Assembly: GCA_045560765.1 (NCBI GenBank)
Contig: JBJKZD010000003.1
Location: 87,837 to 151,836 of the forward strand
Reading direction: 5' to 3'
Origin: UBA9926 sp913064795
Lineage (GTDB): Bacteria; Pseudomonadota; Gammaproteobacteria; Pseudomonadales; Azotimanducaceae
Length of the DNA: 64,000 nucleotides
Made by a program: the position numbers and the translations under genes. The stretch's first letter is position 1. The number at the start of each line of letters is the position of its first letter. The notes under the pieces were generated by a model that saw nothing but the letters and a program-made list of their open reading frames with translations, was not told the origin of the DNA and made no database searches. Below are positions 8,367 to 17,117 of the stretch, one piece after another.

Positions 8367-9491
8367 TCACCGCTGATCAAGGGGTTGAAAAGGACGTATG
8401 TCTGGTCCGATGTAGTCAGCACTTGGACGAATCAATCGATTGTTTGAACGCTGCTCCATGACATGGGCAGCCCAGCCGGTCAATCGCGACATCACAAAGA
8501 TTGGTGTAAAAATCTTTGTCGGGATACCCATGTAGTTATAAGCAGAAGCATGGAAAAAATCCGCGTTGGGAAATAATTCTTTGGTCTGCCACATCGTGTC
8601 GGCGATGACGCAGGAAATATCATAAAGGGTGCTGTCGCCGTTTTCTTCCGCCAGTTTACTGGCCCAAGCTTTGATGATGGCGTTGCGAGGATCGGAAGTT
8701 CGGTAGATCGCATGTCCGAAACCCATAATCAGGTCCTTTCGTTCCAACATGGCCAATACTTCGGCCTCAACGCTATCAACTGCATCGAACTTCTCGATCA
8801 GCTCCATCGCCGCTTCATTGGCACCTCCGTGAAGTGGACCCCGGAGTGAACCAATCGCGCCCGTGATACACGAATACATATCCGAAAGTGTGGCTGCACA
8901 GACTCTGGCAGTGAAGGTACTTGCATTGAATTCGTGCTCAGCGTAGAGAATGAGCGATGAATTCATAACCTCGCGATGCAGGTCGCTCGGTGTCTTATCC
9001 AGTAACATTTTGAGGAAATGCCCGCCAATGGAATCTTCCTGGGTCTCGGTACTGATGCGCACGCCGTCGTGGCTAAATCGATACCAGTAACAAATAATCC
9101 CTGGTAACGTCGCCAGAAGGCGGTCAGCGGCTTCCTGCTGCTGCTCAAACTCAGTTTCGGGCTCGAGATTACCCAACATCGAGCAGCCTGTTCGCATCAC
9201 ATCCATCGGGTGGGTTTCTTTGGGAATCGATTCAAGAACTTGCTTTAGGGAATCAGGCAAATCCCGGAGTCCAATCAATCGGGCTTCGTAATCCGCTAAC
9301 TCAACCCGGGTCGGCAAAGCCCCGTAAAGTAACATGTAGGCGACCTCCTCGAAGCGAGCATTGGCCGCCAAATCTTCAATGGTATAGCCGCGATAGGTCA
9401 ATCCCGCACCTTCTTTACCGACGGTGCAAAGCGCTGTTTCTCCCGCAGACTGCCCTCTTAGCCCTGCTCCCCCTAGCTTTTTATCGACCAT
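8367..9491 (-). CDS. prpC: 2-methylcitrate synthase PrpC
   Basis: PrpC condenses propionyl-CoA with oxaloacetate in the methylcitrate cycle. The 374-aa product is of the short citrate-synthase type and contains GLTYRGYTIEDLAANARFEEV, LRGPLHGGANEAAMELIEKF (active-site His) and MGFGHAIYRTSDPR (second His). The start ATG is preceded by AAGGAG at good spacing. The neighbouring prpB makes methylcitrate synthase more likely than housekeeping citrate synthase. Neither prpD nor acnD/prpF is adjacent, so the dehydratase step must be encoded elsewhere. Confidence 0.93.
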   Translation of the reverse strand: MVDKKLGGAGLRGQSAGETALCTVGKEGAGLTYRGYTIEDLAANARFEEVAYMLLYGALPTRVELADYEARLIGLRDLPDSLKQVLESIPKETHPMDVMRTGCSMLGNLEPETEFEQQQEAADRLLATLPGIICYWYRFSHDGVRISTETQEDSIGGHFLKMLLDKTPSDLHREVMNSSLILYAEHEFNASTFTARVCAATLSDMYSCITGAIGSLRGPLHGGANEAAMELIEKFDAVDSVEAEVLAMLERKDLIMGFGHAIYRTSDPRNAIIKAWASKLAEENGDSTLYDISCVIADTMWQTKELFPNADFFHASAYNYMGIPTKIFTPIFVMSRLTGWAAHVMEQRSNNRLIRPSADYIGPDIRPFQPLDQR

Positions 9492-9612
9492 TTAGATCTC
9501 CTTAAAAGTGTCATTTTCTGTCGAATCCAATCCGTTCAGTTTATCCTACAAGCTTCATTCGGTCAGGACTCAGCTTGAGCCACAAACGCTTCCAGGCCCT
9601 TAACGGCGCTTG

Positions 9613-10500
9613 TTACAGTTTTTTTTCAGTTTGTTCCGAAAACAGGGCATCGAGTTTCTGTTCATATTCGTGATAACCCAAGAAATCGTAAAGATCGGCT
9701 CGGGTCTGCATTTGATCCACCAAATGGCTTTGGGTTCCCGCTTCACGAAGGCCTCGATACACATTGAGCGCCGCCTGGTTCATCGCCCGAAAAGCCGATA
9801 AAGGATAAAGGGCCATATCGATTCCAGCAGAGGCTAATTCCTCAGTGGTAAAAAGCGGTGTCGATCCAAATTCGGTGATATTGGCAAGCACCGGGATGTC
9901 GACCGCTTGGGTCACCGACTCATACATCGAAAGGTCTGTCATGGCTTCGGCAAAAATCGCGTCAGCACCTGCGGCCTCGCAAAGCTGGGCTCTGGCAATC
10001 ACCTCGTCAAGACCAACCACCGCAAGGGCGTCGGTTCGCGCCATCACCATAAAGTCTGGATCTGTTTTTGCGTCAACGGAGGCTTTGATACGATCGGCCA
10101 TCTCAGATCTCGAGACAATTTCTTTATTCGGACGGTGGCCGCAGCGCTTCTGAGAGACCTGATCTTCGATATGCATTCCAGCCGCGCCGGCTTTGATCAA
10201 CTCTTTGACCGTTCGTCCAATATTGAATGCGCCGCCCCAACCAGTATCGACATCTACCAAGAGCGGCAACTCTGAAGCGGCTGTGATTCGACGAACATCC
10301 TCTAGCACGTCGTTCAATGATGTCATTCCGAGGTCGGGCAGTCCAAACGAAGCATTCGCCACGCCCGCGCCCGAAAGATAGATGGCCCGATAACCCACCG
10401 ACTCAGCCATTATCGCCGTATAAGCATTGATGGTTCCAACCACCTGCAGCGGGGCCTCCTCTTTTAGGGCCCGCTGTAAACGTCCACCTGCACTCTCCAT
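9613..10500 (-). CDS. prpB: 2-methylisocitrate lyase PrpB
   Basis: PrpB splits 2-methylisocitrate into pyruvate and succinate, the last step of the methylcitrate cycle. The 295-aa protein (usual length) has the isocitrate-lyase superfamily active-site loop KRCGHRPNKEIV with the catalytic cysteine, the metal-site DVDTGWGG and HIEDQV motifs, and FGLPDLGM near the N-terminus. The ATG at 10500 has an AAGGGAAAG ribosome site. It is first in the prpB-prpC-rraA-like unit on the minus strand; the 121-bp gap to prpC has no obvious terminator. Confidence 0.95.
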   Translation of the reverse strand: MESAGGRLQRALKEEAPLQVVGTINAYTAIMAESVGYRAIYLSGAGVANASFGLPDLGMTSLNDVLEDVRRITAASELPLLVDVDTGWGGAFNIGRTVKELIKAGAAGMHIEDQVSQKRCGHRPNKEIVSRSEMADRIKASVDAKTDPDFMVMARTDALAVVGLDEVIARAQLCEAAGADAIFAEAMTDLSMYESVTQAVDIPVLANITEFGSTPLFTTEELASAGIDMALYPLSAFRAMNQAALNVYRGLREAGTQSHLVDQMQTRADLYDFLGYHEYEQKLDALFSEQTEKKL

Positions 10501-10835
10501 GATCTTTCCCTTGATTTTCTTTGCTTAACCCGGCCAATGGTTTCATTGACTCTCAGTGTATCGTTTCATGCTGAAACCCAAATATACCCAGCCCCTATAT
10601 TTAGATGCTGCAAAATTTAGATGCTGCAAACTTTCTCAGCGTTCTGGGCCCCAATCAATCATCCAAGCTTAATGCTCCTGAATCCGTTGCGGCGCCTGGA
10701 CCCGCCGCTCGATCAAGCCTCGGCCCCGCACTTCGAGACCCGCAGTGATGGCTGAAATAACCTTCGATCTAGCGCGAGCAGGATACCACAGTTACGGCTA
10801 CCTCGAGCCGAACCTTAATCACCCGCCCGCCCATT
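10501..10835. other. Intergenic region upstream of prpB
   Basis: This holds the probable control region of prpBC and the 3' flank of thrH. The only clear structure is the 16-bp tandem repeat at 10599-10630 (separate entry). I see no open frame of note and no strong promoter hexamers. Confidence 0.4.
10599..10630. repeat. Perfect 16-bp tandem duplication upstream of prpB
   Basis: The unit atttagatgctgcaaa occurs twice without a gap at 10599-10614 and 10615-10630, about 100 bases upstream of the prpB start. A direct double site fits a regulator bound as tandem subunits, but it may equally be a chance duplication. Confidence 0.8.
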
Positions 10836-11441
10836 TTAGCCTTCAGCAGCGGCGTCAATATAAGATCGTAAGACATCATAATCGTCGGTCGACTTAAACT
10901 GCGGAAATTCAGCCGTCACATTGGCCGGCGCCTTGAACAAAAACCCTGCGTCTGCTGCCGCTAGCATGGTCGTGTCATTGTAGGAGTCTCCAGCCGCAAA
11001 TATCCGATAATTCAGGTTTTTGAAGGCCTCAACAGCCTGTCGCTTTGGATCGGCCTGCCGCAACACGTAATCCGTAATTTTATCGTTGGCGTCGGTTGTC
11101 AAACGGTGACACAGCAATGTAGGCCAACCCAATTGACGCATCATGGGCAATGCGAATTCATAGAAAGTATCCGAAAGGATGACCACCTGGTAGTCCTCTC
11201 GTAAAGACCTTAAAAAATTTTGGGCCCCAGGTATCGGTTCCAACCCCTCAATCACCTTCTGGATCTGACCCAAGGTCAATCCATGCTGGTCCAGCAGGCC
11301 AAGGCGCTGCCGCATCAGATCGTCATAGTTTGGAATGTCCCGAGTGGTCGCACGCAGCGCATCGATGCCCGTCGTCTCGGCAAAAGCAATCCATATTTCT
11401 GGAATTAAAACCCCTTCAAGATCTAGACACACTAAGTCCAT
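10836..11441 (-). CDS. thrH: Phosphoserine phosphatase / phosphoserine:homoserine phosphotransferase ThrH
   Basis: ThrH is a HAD enzyme that dephosphorylates phosphoserine and can pass the phosphate to homoserine, linking serine and threonine synthesis. The product aligns with Pseudomonas aeruginosa ThrH: CLDLEGVLIPEIWIAFAETTG (HAD motif I as DLEG), VVILSDTFYEFALPMMRQLG (motif II), DPKRQAVEAF and AAGDSYNDTTML (motif III). The frame opens at 11480, but the ATG at 11441 has a strong CAGGAGGAG ribosome site and matches the known N-terminus, giving 201 aa. It is not overlapped with its neighbours. Confidence 0.93.
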   Translation of the reverse strand: MDLVCLDLEGVLIPEIWIAFAETTGIDALRATTRDIPNYDDLMRQRLGLLDQHGLTLGQIQKVIEGLEPIPGAQNFLRSLREDYQVVILSDTFYEFALPMMRQLGWPTLLCHRLTTDANDKITDYVLRQADPKRQAVEAFKNLNYRIFAAGDSYNDTTMLAAADAGFLFKAPANVTAEFPQFKSTDDYDVLRSYIDAAAEG

Positions 11442-11681
11442 GGGTCCTTTCTCCTCCTGATAGCGGCCACATTGTTTCATGGGCTGCTTTCCTCAGCAAA
11501 CCAACCTAAGGTGTCTTCCCCCGGCAGATGATCAATACAGCTGAGTCCATCCATCAACAAAGCCTCTGCAGAGCCTCTCGCCTTTGGTTGAGACGCGCGC
11601 AGATCAACAATGTGTCAAATATTCTAATGAACAGCAATACGTGCTTCGCACCGGAAGGTGCTGAAAATCATGCGGGCTAAC

Positions 11682-12656
11682 TCAGCGCGATGGCAACCCG
11701 TTAACGTCAAACAAGCGATCAACCTCGGACTGATGGGTCGCTTCAAAGGCTGCGTCCACTCGTTCCCGGGTCAGGTGCGGCGCGAACAGCCGCATAAACT
11801 CATACATATAACCGCGCAAAAAGGTCCCTCGACGGCATCCAATCATCGTCACAGAATGTTCAAAGAGATGATCAGCATCAATTGCGACCAAGTCACTATC
11901 CTGCACATCATCAAAGGCCATCTTTGCCATAATGCCAATTCCGAGGCCCAGTCTGACGTAGGTCTTAATGACATCCGCATCCGTCGCCGTAAAAACGACC
12001 CTGGGTTCTAGACCGGCTCGATTGAAAGCGTCATCGAGTTTGGAGCGGCCGGTAAAGCCAAAGACATAGGTCACCAACCGATGCGCCGCAACTGCTTCCA
12101 ATGTGACCGCCTCAAGCTCCGCCAGAGGATGGCCGCGCGGTACAACGATGCAACGGTTCCATCGATAGCATGGCAGCATCACTAGGTCGCCGAAGTGCTC
12201 GATCCCCTCCGTCGCGATCGCGAAATCGACCGAGCCTTCCGAGGCCATCTCCGCAATCTGGACTGGCGTCCCTTGGTGCATGTGCAATGCCACATCAGGA
12301 TAGTCTTCAATGAACTGATTGATCAGGTTTGGCAAAGCATATCGAGCCTGGGTGTGGGTCGTCGCGATACTGAGCTGGCCCTTCGTCTCGTCTTTAAATT
12401 CCTGGGCCACTCGCTTGATACTGTTCACCTGAGTCAGAATCTCGCCAGCCACAGCGATGACCTGCTCACCCGCGGGTGTAATCTGCGTTAGGTGCTTGCC
12501 GCTTCGAACGAATATCTCGACTCCGAGTTCGTCCTCTAGTAGGCGAATTTGTTTACTGATGCCCGGCTGAGAAGTAAACAGGCTCTGAGCGGTGGCGGAG
12601 ACATTCAGACCGTGGCGAGAGACTTCCCAAATGTAACGCAGCTGTTGAAGCTTCAT
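11682..12656 (-). CDS. cysB: LysR-type regulator CysB
   Basis: CysB activates sulfur-assimilation genes in response to N-acetylserine. The 324-aa protein has the N-terminal winged HTH (MKLQQLRYIWEVSRHGLNVS, SLFTSQPGISKQIRLLEDEL) and the effector domain with TTHTQARYALPNLINQF, a sulfate/acetylserine-binding TTHTQ motif as in Klebsiella CysB, plus the C-terminal RRGTFLRGYMYEFMRLFAPHL. Length and motifs distinguish it from Cbl only weakly, but CysB is the better match. The gene stands alone on the minus strand between thrH and the nucleotidase gene. Confidence 0.94.
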   Translation of the reverse strand: MKLQQLRYIWEVSRHGLNVSATAQSLFTSQPGISKQIRLLEDELGVEIFVRSGKHLTQITPAGEQVIAVAGEILTQVNSIKRVAQEFKDETKGQLSIATTHTQARYALPNLINQFIEDYPDVALHMHQGTPVQIAEMASEGSVDFAIATEGIEHFGDLVMLPCYRWNRCIVVPRGHPLAELEAVTLEAVAAHRLVTYVFGFTGRSKLDDAFNRAGLEPRVVFTATDADVIKTYVRLGLGIGIMAKMAFDDVQDSDLVAIDADHLFEHSVTMIGCRRGTFLRGYMYEFMRLFAPHLTRERVDAAFEATHQSEVDRLFDVNGLPSR

Positions 12657-12905
12657 ACCTTTTCACACTCCGGCACTTATAACTAAAAAAATGTCTTCTA
12701 TGAAATTTTAATTGCCAAGAAGAATAACATGGTGCCAATCCCCGAGAAACCCTCGAACCATCCTCTGACAAAGTTCGCAATTGCCCTGAGCTCGAAAGTT
12801 CGCAGCATCGCAATGCCGCGCTTCAACCCGATCGCACTTCATCTCAGTGGCACAACAGCCAGGTCAAAACCGTGAAGCTAAAACCAGCCAGGCGACAAAA
12901 CTCCT

Positions 12906-12925
12906 ACCCCGTCGATCAACGGGGT
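12906..12925 (-). terminator. Probable terminator after the 5'-nucleotidase gene
   Basis: A perfect 7-bp stem (accccgt / acggggt) with a 6-base loop lies six bases after the nucleotidase stop; read on the minus strand it is followed by AGGAGTTTTGT, a short T-run set a few bases from the stem. Confidence 0.5.
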
Positions 12926-12931
12926 AATTCA

Positions 12932-13825
12932 TCATCGTCTGGGATTCTTCACCCCGTGTGGTACGTGGCCAGAGACGACAACCCGGCTTGCCAAGTGACA
13001 ATGCTCTGCCTGATCATCGAAAAAAATATCTGCACCATAGGCCTTTAAAAATTCAGTTTTATCCATCCCACCAAGAAAGAGCGACTCATCAAGTCGAATC
13101 CCCCAGCTCCGAAGCGTCTTGATCACCCGCTCGTGGGCAGGGGCAGAGCGCGCGGTCACAAGCGCGGTCTCCACAGGACACTCGGCCGGCGCATATTCGG
13201 CCTGAATTTGTTGTATACAGTTTAGAAAACCTGCAAATGGCCCCTTGGCGAGCGGGTCATCCGCTGAAGCCTGCTCCCGGGCTGAAAAAGCCGCCAGACC
13301 CTCGGCTTGGTAAATCCGCTCGGCTTCATCAGAAAAAATGACCGCATCCCCATCGAAAGCAAATTTAATCTTAGGGCCAACCGGGCCCGGGGTGGATTTC
13401 TCGAGGACAGAGGCAGCGGCAAAACCGTTATCCAATGCATCCACAACATCAATGGGGTTCATTGACAAGAACAGGTGGCATCCGAAAGGACGCATGTAGC
13501 GATAAGGCGGTGAGCCCCCTGTAAACGCCGCTCTGCGGATATCAAGCCCATAATCCTGGATGGAATTGAAGACTCTGAGGCCCGTATCAGCAGAATTTCG
13601 CGACAACAGAATCACCTCAACCAGGACCCCTGAGTCCGCATTCAATCCCAGTAATTTCTCGATCAAAGAAAATGCAGCACCCGGCGCTAACACTTGTTTC
13701 TCTCGGGCAACTTGATAATCACGGTAAGCGTCGATGCCTTCACGTCGAAAAACCCGATCACTCTCTTTGAGATCAAAGAGCGCACTGCTCGCAATCGCGA
13801 GAACCAATTGTGGTTGAGCCGACAT
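12932..13825 (-). CDS. Cytosolic 5'-nucleotidase family protein
   Basis: The protein (297 aa from the ATG at 13825) matches the bacterial 5'-nucleotidase family related to animal cytosolic 5'-nucleotidase I. Recognisable blocks are LVLAIASSALFDLKESDRVF near the start, LSRNSADTGLRVFNSI, AAFTGGSPPYRYM, KIKFAFDGDAVIFSDEAE (metal-binding D-x-D type) and the late FFDDQAEHC. The frame is open to 13993 but that would overlap the divergent VWA gene; 13825 has an AAGG ribosome site and the family N-terminus. Expected reaction: hydrolysis of nucleoside 5'-monophosphates in the cytoplasm. Substrate preference cannot be read from the sequence. Confidence 0.85.
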   Translation of the reverse strand: MSAQPQLVLAIASSALFDLKESDRVFRREGIDAYRDYQVAREKQVLAPGAAFSLIEKLLGLNADSGVLVEVILLSRNSADTGLRVFNSIQDYGLDIRRAAFTGGSPPYRYMRPFGCHLFLSMNPIDVVDALDNGFAAASVLEKSTPGPVGPKIKFAFDGDAVIFSDEAERIYQAEGLAAFSAREQASADDPLAKGPFAGFLNCIQQIQAEYAPAECPVETALVTARSAPAHERVIKTLRSWGIRLDESLFLGGMDKTEFLKAYGADIFFDDQAEHCHLASRVVVSGHVPHGVKNPRR

Positions 13826-13890
13826 AAGACACGCCTTGCTGGTTTGTTCTGCAAGCTTGCAGACGCCAATAAAGCCTATATCCTTAGCGG

Positions 13891-14607
13891 ATGACGAGCA
13901 AGAAGCCATCCCCGGGATCATTGACCCAAAAACCATCGAATTCAGTGGCGAAATTCCTTGAGCAAGCCGATCGCCACCCCATTGCAGTTGCATCAGACGA
14001 GCTGACGCACATCATGTTTGGAATGGATGCCACCGCCTCTCGAGAGCCCACATGGGATCACGCCAGCCACATCCAGCACGAAATGTTTAATGCGGTTGCC
14101 ACCCATCGATCCCTGGCTGTTCAGCTGTGTTTTTATCGAGGCTTTCGAGAACTCAAAACCTCACAGTTTTGCCAGTCCGCCGATGAACTGAGTCGCTTAA
14201 TGTCTCAGGTTCGCTGCCAGGGCGGACATACTCAAATCTTGCGGTTGCTGAGTCATGCCGCAAAAACTCACCGTCAAACCGGGCTTCGAGCCGTCATATT
14301 TGTGGGTGATGCAATCGAGGAGAAGGTCGATGACCTTTGCGCAAAAGCCGGTGAGCTAGGACTGAAGAACCTGCCCCTCTTTCTTTTTCAAGAAGGTCAA
14401 GATCCTGGGGTGACGCGGACCTTCAAAGCAATGGCCAAGCTCTCTGGGGGGGCCTTCGCACCCTTTGACCTCAACAGCTCCGGTCAACTTAAACGGTTAT
14501 TAGCTGGCGTCGCTGCTTACGCTACCGGCGGACGTTCAGCCCTCAACGCCCTGGCCCAAAAGCAGACCGAATTAAAAGCCCTCCTTCAGCAATTGCCTCC
14601 GACATGA
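13891..14607 (+). CDS. VWA-domain-like protein next to a J-domain gene
   Basis: The 238-aa protein has one von Willebrand A-like fold. The segment FGMDATASREPTWD gives the metal-site motif D-x-T-x-S, and AVIFVGDAIEE is the expected later strand with an acidic residue. It has no signal peptide or membrane segment, so it is probably cytoplasmic. The downstream J-domain gene overlaps it by 4 bases (ATGA), so the pair is likely co-translated. Similar VWA/J-domain pairs occur in Alphaproteobacteria as I recall them. Function is unknown; the pairing suggests metal-dependent protein-protein contact at an Hsp70 site (inference). Confidence 0.7.
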   Translation: MTSKKPSPGSLTQKPSNSVAKFLEQADRHPIAVASDELTHIMFGMDATASREPTWDHASHIQHEMFNAVATHRSLAVQLCFYRGFRELKTSQFCQSADELSRLMSQVRCQGGHTQILRLLSHAAKTHRQTGLRAVIFVGDAIEEKVDDLCAKAGELGLKNLPLFLFQEGQDPGVTRTFKAMAKLSGGAFAPFDLNSSGQLKRLLAGVAAYATGGRSALNALAQKQTELKALLQQLPPT

Positions 14608-15344
14608 TCCCTCGTATCGTTATCGGCACGATCTTAGCCATTGCTCTGTTTTGGCTGCTGCGAACATTGCTGCGCAAGCAGAGATTAAACCTGCGGCAAT
14701 TTTTCGCGATCTATATCGGCCTGCTTCTGGTTGGCGCGCTCATCTTTCTGGGTTTAACCGGTCGACTGCATCCGATTGCTGCGGGTCTCGGAGTGGTTAT
14801 GGCCGTAGTGTCTCGAATGTTGCCCATGGGCATGCGACTGTTTCAGGCGATGAATATTTGGCGCTCGATTAAAGCCGCGATGGGCGTTGCCAGCGCACAG
14901 GCAGGACCCAATGCGGGCGGCCAGAGTCAAATCAAGAGCCGTTACCTTGCCATGCGCTTAGATCACGACTCAGGCCAGATGGATGGAGAGATTCTCGAAG
15001 GATCACGCCAAGGACAGACCTTGTCGAGTCTCACCCTTGAGGAGCTTTTAGTCTTTAAAGAAAGCATCAGTGAGGACATCGATTCACTCCAATTACTCGA
15101 GGCCTACTTGGAACGCGTCCACCCGGACTGGCAAAAAACCGATAACCCTCAGAAACCAGAGCCCGAAGGAATGACCGAGCCAGAAGCGCTCAAGCTAATG
15201 GGTCTTTTAGGCGCTTGCTCTAGAAACGAGGTTATCCAAGCTCATCGTCGATTGATGCAACAGCATCACCCAGACAGGGGCGGTTCAAACGAAATGGCAG
15301 CCCGCCTAAACGCAGCCAAGGAGATCCTACTGCGTGGACGCTAA
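14604..15344 (+). CDS. Membrane-anchored protein with C-terminal J domain
   Basis: The 246-aa protein has two or three hydrophobic segments in its first 90 residues (IVIGTILAIALFWLL, FFAIYIGLLLVGALIFLGL, then a region around AAGLGVVMAVV). A soluble linker follows, and a C-terminal J domain with the HPD tripeptide in RRLMQQHHPDRGGSNEMAARL. J domains stimulate the DnaK/Hsp70 ATPase; the C-terminal placement after membrane anchors resembles Tim14/Pam18-type proteins. It overlaps the VWA gene upstream and an acyl-CoA-dehydrogenase-like gene downstream (11 bases). The likely role is recruiting DnaK to a membrane site; the client is unknown. Confidence 0.82.
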   Translation: MIPRIVIGTILAIALFWLLRTLLRKQRLNLRQFFAIYIGLLLVGALIFLGLTGRLHPIAAGLGVVMAVVSRMLPMGMRLFQAMNIWRSIKAAMGVASAQAGPNAGGQSQIKSRYLAMRLDHDSGQMDGEILEGSRQGQTLSSLTLEELLVFKESISEDIDSLQLLEAYLERVHPDWQKTDNPQKPEPEGMTEPEALKLMGLLGACSRNEVIQAHRRLMQQHHPDRGGSNEMAARLNAAKEILLRGR

Positions 15345-16389
15345 CCCGAATCGCCAATTGACCAGAAAGTTTCAAAGCCTCATTGAGGATCACTGGTTGA
15401 TGCCGATTCGAAAGGCTAGAGGTGATCCTACTGACCAGTGGCACCAAAGCATGGGCAAAGCAGGTTTAAGGTGCCCAACTTGGCCGCCGCACCTGGGAGG
15501 GTTGGACTATACCCACGCTGATGCCACCACTTGGTGGGCGATGTGCGCTTCCAATGATTGTCCTTTTCCAGATCCTGTGGCCACGGAACTCATCGGACCG
15601 CTACTTCTACAAACGAACGACTCAACGCTGCATATTGAGAGGCTCAGAAATATCGCCCTTGGCATCGATCGTTGGCAGGTCGTCCTACTGAGCGACCAGG
15701 ATCTCGAAATAAGAACCATCAATACCGAAACCAACCCCAACAGAGTCCTTGTTATCGAAGCAAACGTCATGGGTCAGTCGACCTTTAGCCTCTGTCCACC
15801 CTGGCAGGGTCTCGATAAAAATCAGCCGCCGGGTCCGGAGATTTGCGAAGACCGGGAAGTTCTCGATCTTGACCTCCCTAAAGCCCTTGAGCGATTAGGT
15901 CGAGATCATCAACCGCTGACCGCAATCTGGCGTAATCGATCGCTACTCAAATCAATTGCATTGGAAACCAGCGCATCACAGTCTGAGTGGGCGGATCGTG
16001 AACTCGCTCTACTCAACATCGCACAATCTGCGCTGGAGACCCTCTGCCTACGCTTGAGCCAGACTGAGCGCACTCAAAAGTTGAATGTTGTCACCCTTCG
16101 TGCTCGAAAAATTCGTAGCGATGCTCAAGGCCTGCGACAACAATTAATGGGATACTATGCGCTCACGGAAGCGAGGCAACCCGGCGCTAACCAACCGGGC
16201 CCCTACAGCGCTCAACCTGGAGATGCGATGACCATGATTGAAGCCTTTCTCGAACCTGACTTTGTCTTCAACCTCATTACCGGAGCCACTGGGACGCAAG
16301 CCGCACAGACAGGCCCCAAGATTGAACGAAGCAAGATAGGATTCGCAGCCCTTACAAACAATCAACCCAGCCAGCCAAACGACGTTTGA
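15334..16389 (+). CDS. Degenerate acyl-CoA dehydrogenase-like protein
   Basis: The 351-aa product keeps faint acyl-CoA dehydrogenase marks: GLRCPTWPPHLGGLDY resembles the N-terminal W-P-x-x-x-G-G motif, VATELIGPLLLQ and IALGIDRWQVVLLSD resemble the region before the FAD-binding segment, and SEWADRELALLNIAQSALETL resembles the C-terminal helices. The usual FAD-contacting G-S-D-x-x and catalytic-Glu segments are not recognisable. The start is a GTG at 15334 with AAGGAG ten bases upstream, overlapping the J-domain gene. It may be a non-catalytic paralogue. The reading frame is intact, which argues against a simple pseudogene. Confidence 0.5.
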   Translation: MDANPNRQLTRKFQSLIEDHWLMPIRKARGDPTDQWHQSMGKAGLRCPTWPPHLGGLDYTHADATTWWAMCASNDCPFPDPVATELIGPLLLQTNDSTLHIERLRNIALGIDRWQVVLLSDQDLEIRTINTETNPNRVLVIEANVMGQSTFSLCPPWQGLDKNQPPGPEICEDREVLDLDLPKALERLGRDHQPLTAIWRNRSLLKSIALETSASQSEWADRELALLNIAQSALETLCLRLSQTERTQKLNVVTLRARKIRSDAQGLRQQLMGYYALTEARQPGANQPGPYSAQPGDAMTMIEAFLEPDFVFNLITGATGTQAAQTGPKIERSKIGFAALTNNQPSQPNDV

Positions 16390-16412
16390 GCCCACCAAAA
16401 TCAGAGACACCC

Positions 16413-17117
16413 ATGAACCTTTCCAAAACCTACAACCCTGTGGTCAGTCCTTTTAAGGGTGTCATTTTTGACTTAGATGGAACCCTTCTCAATACCCTGA
16501 GATGTATCGGCTCGGCCTTTAATCAGGCGCTTAAGACTTTCAACTACCCTGAGCACCCGTTTGAAGATTACGCCGCGTTTATCGGTGATGGTGTCTTTAA
16601 ATGTGCCGAACGCGCGCTACCCAGTGATGCAAGGTCACAGCCTGTCATCGACGCACTGGTAGCCTGTGAGCGAGAAATTTATGATGCAACCTGGCAGGAC
16701 AACATCGAAATCTATGACGGAATACCCGCGCTACTCAGGACATTCAGGGAGGGTAATGTACCCACTGCGGTCCTGACCAATAAAGACCAATTGGCAGCCG
16801 ACATTTGCCTTGAAACTTGTTTCCCGGAACACCGTTTTGAAGCCGTCATCGGCTACACCGGAGCCTACCCCCACAAACCCCACCCAGCTTGTGGAAATGT
16901 GCTGCTTGATCAGCTTCAACTCGCGCCGAGGGATGTCATGATGTTGGGGGATACTTCCGTCGATATTCAAACGGCTCGCGCTTGCAAGCTGTTCGCTGTT
17001 GGTGTGTCATGGGGTTTTAGAACCCGTCACAGTCTTGAGCAGACAGGCTGTGATCTTTTGATTGATCATCCTTCTCAACTACTGCCTGCCATCCAATCAA
17101 TGAGTACTAAGCCATGA
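16413..17117 (+). CDS. HAD-family phosphatase, phosphoglycolate-phosphatase-like
   Basis: This is a HAD hydrolase of the Gph/PgmB subgroup. Motif I is VIFDLDGTLLNTL, motif II lies in PTAVLTNKDQ, and motifs III-IV read KPHP and MMLGDTSVDIQTARAC. The product is 234 aa from the ATG at 16413; a TTG at 16386 overlapping the previous stop is possible but has no better ribosome site. The stop overlaps the next start as ATGA, so it is coupled to the aminotransferase gene. The natural substrate is not evident; 2-phosphoglycolate or a sugar phosphate would be usual for this group. Confidence 0.83.
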   Translation: MNLSKTYNPVVSPFKGVIFDLDGTLLNTLRCIGSAFNQALKTFNYPEHPFEDYAAFIGDGVFKCAERALPSDARSQPVIDALVACEREIYDATWQDNIEIYDGIPALLRTFREGNVPTAVLTNKDQLAADICLETCFPEHRFEAVIGYTGAYPHKPHPACGNVLLDQLQLAPRDVMMLGDTSVDIQTARACKLFAVGVSWGFRTRHSLEQTGCDLLIDHPSQLLPAIQSMSTKP

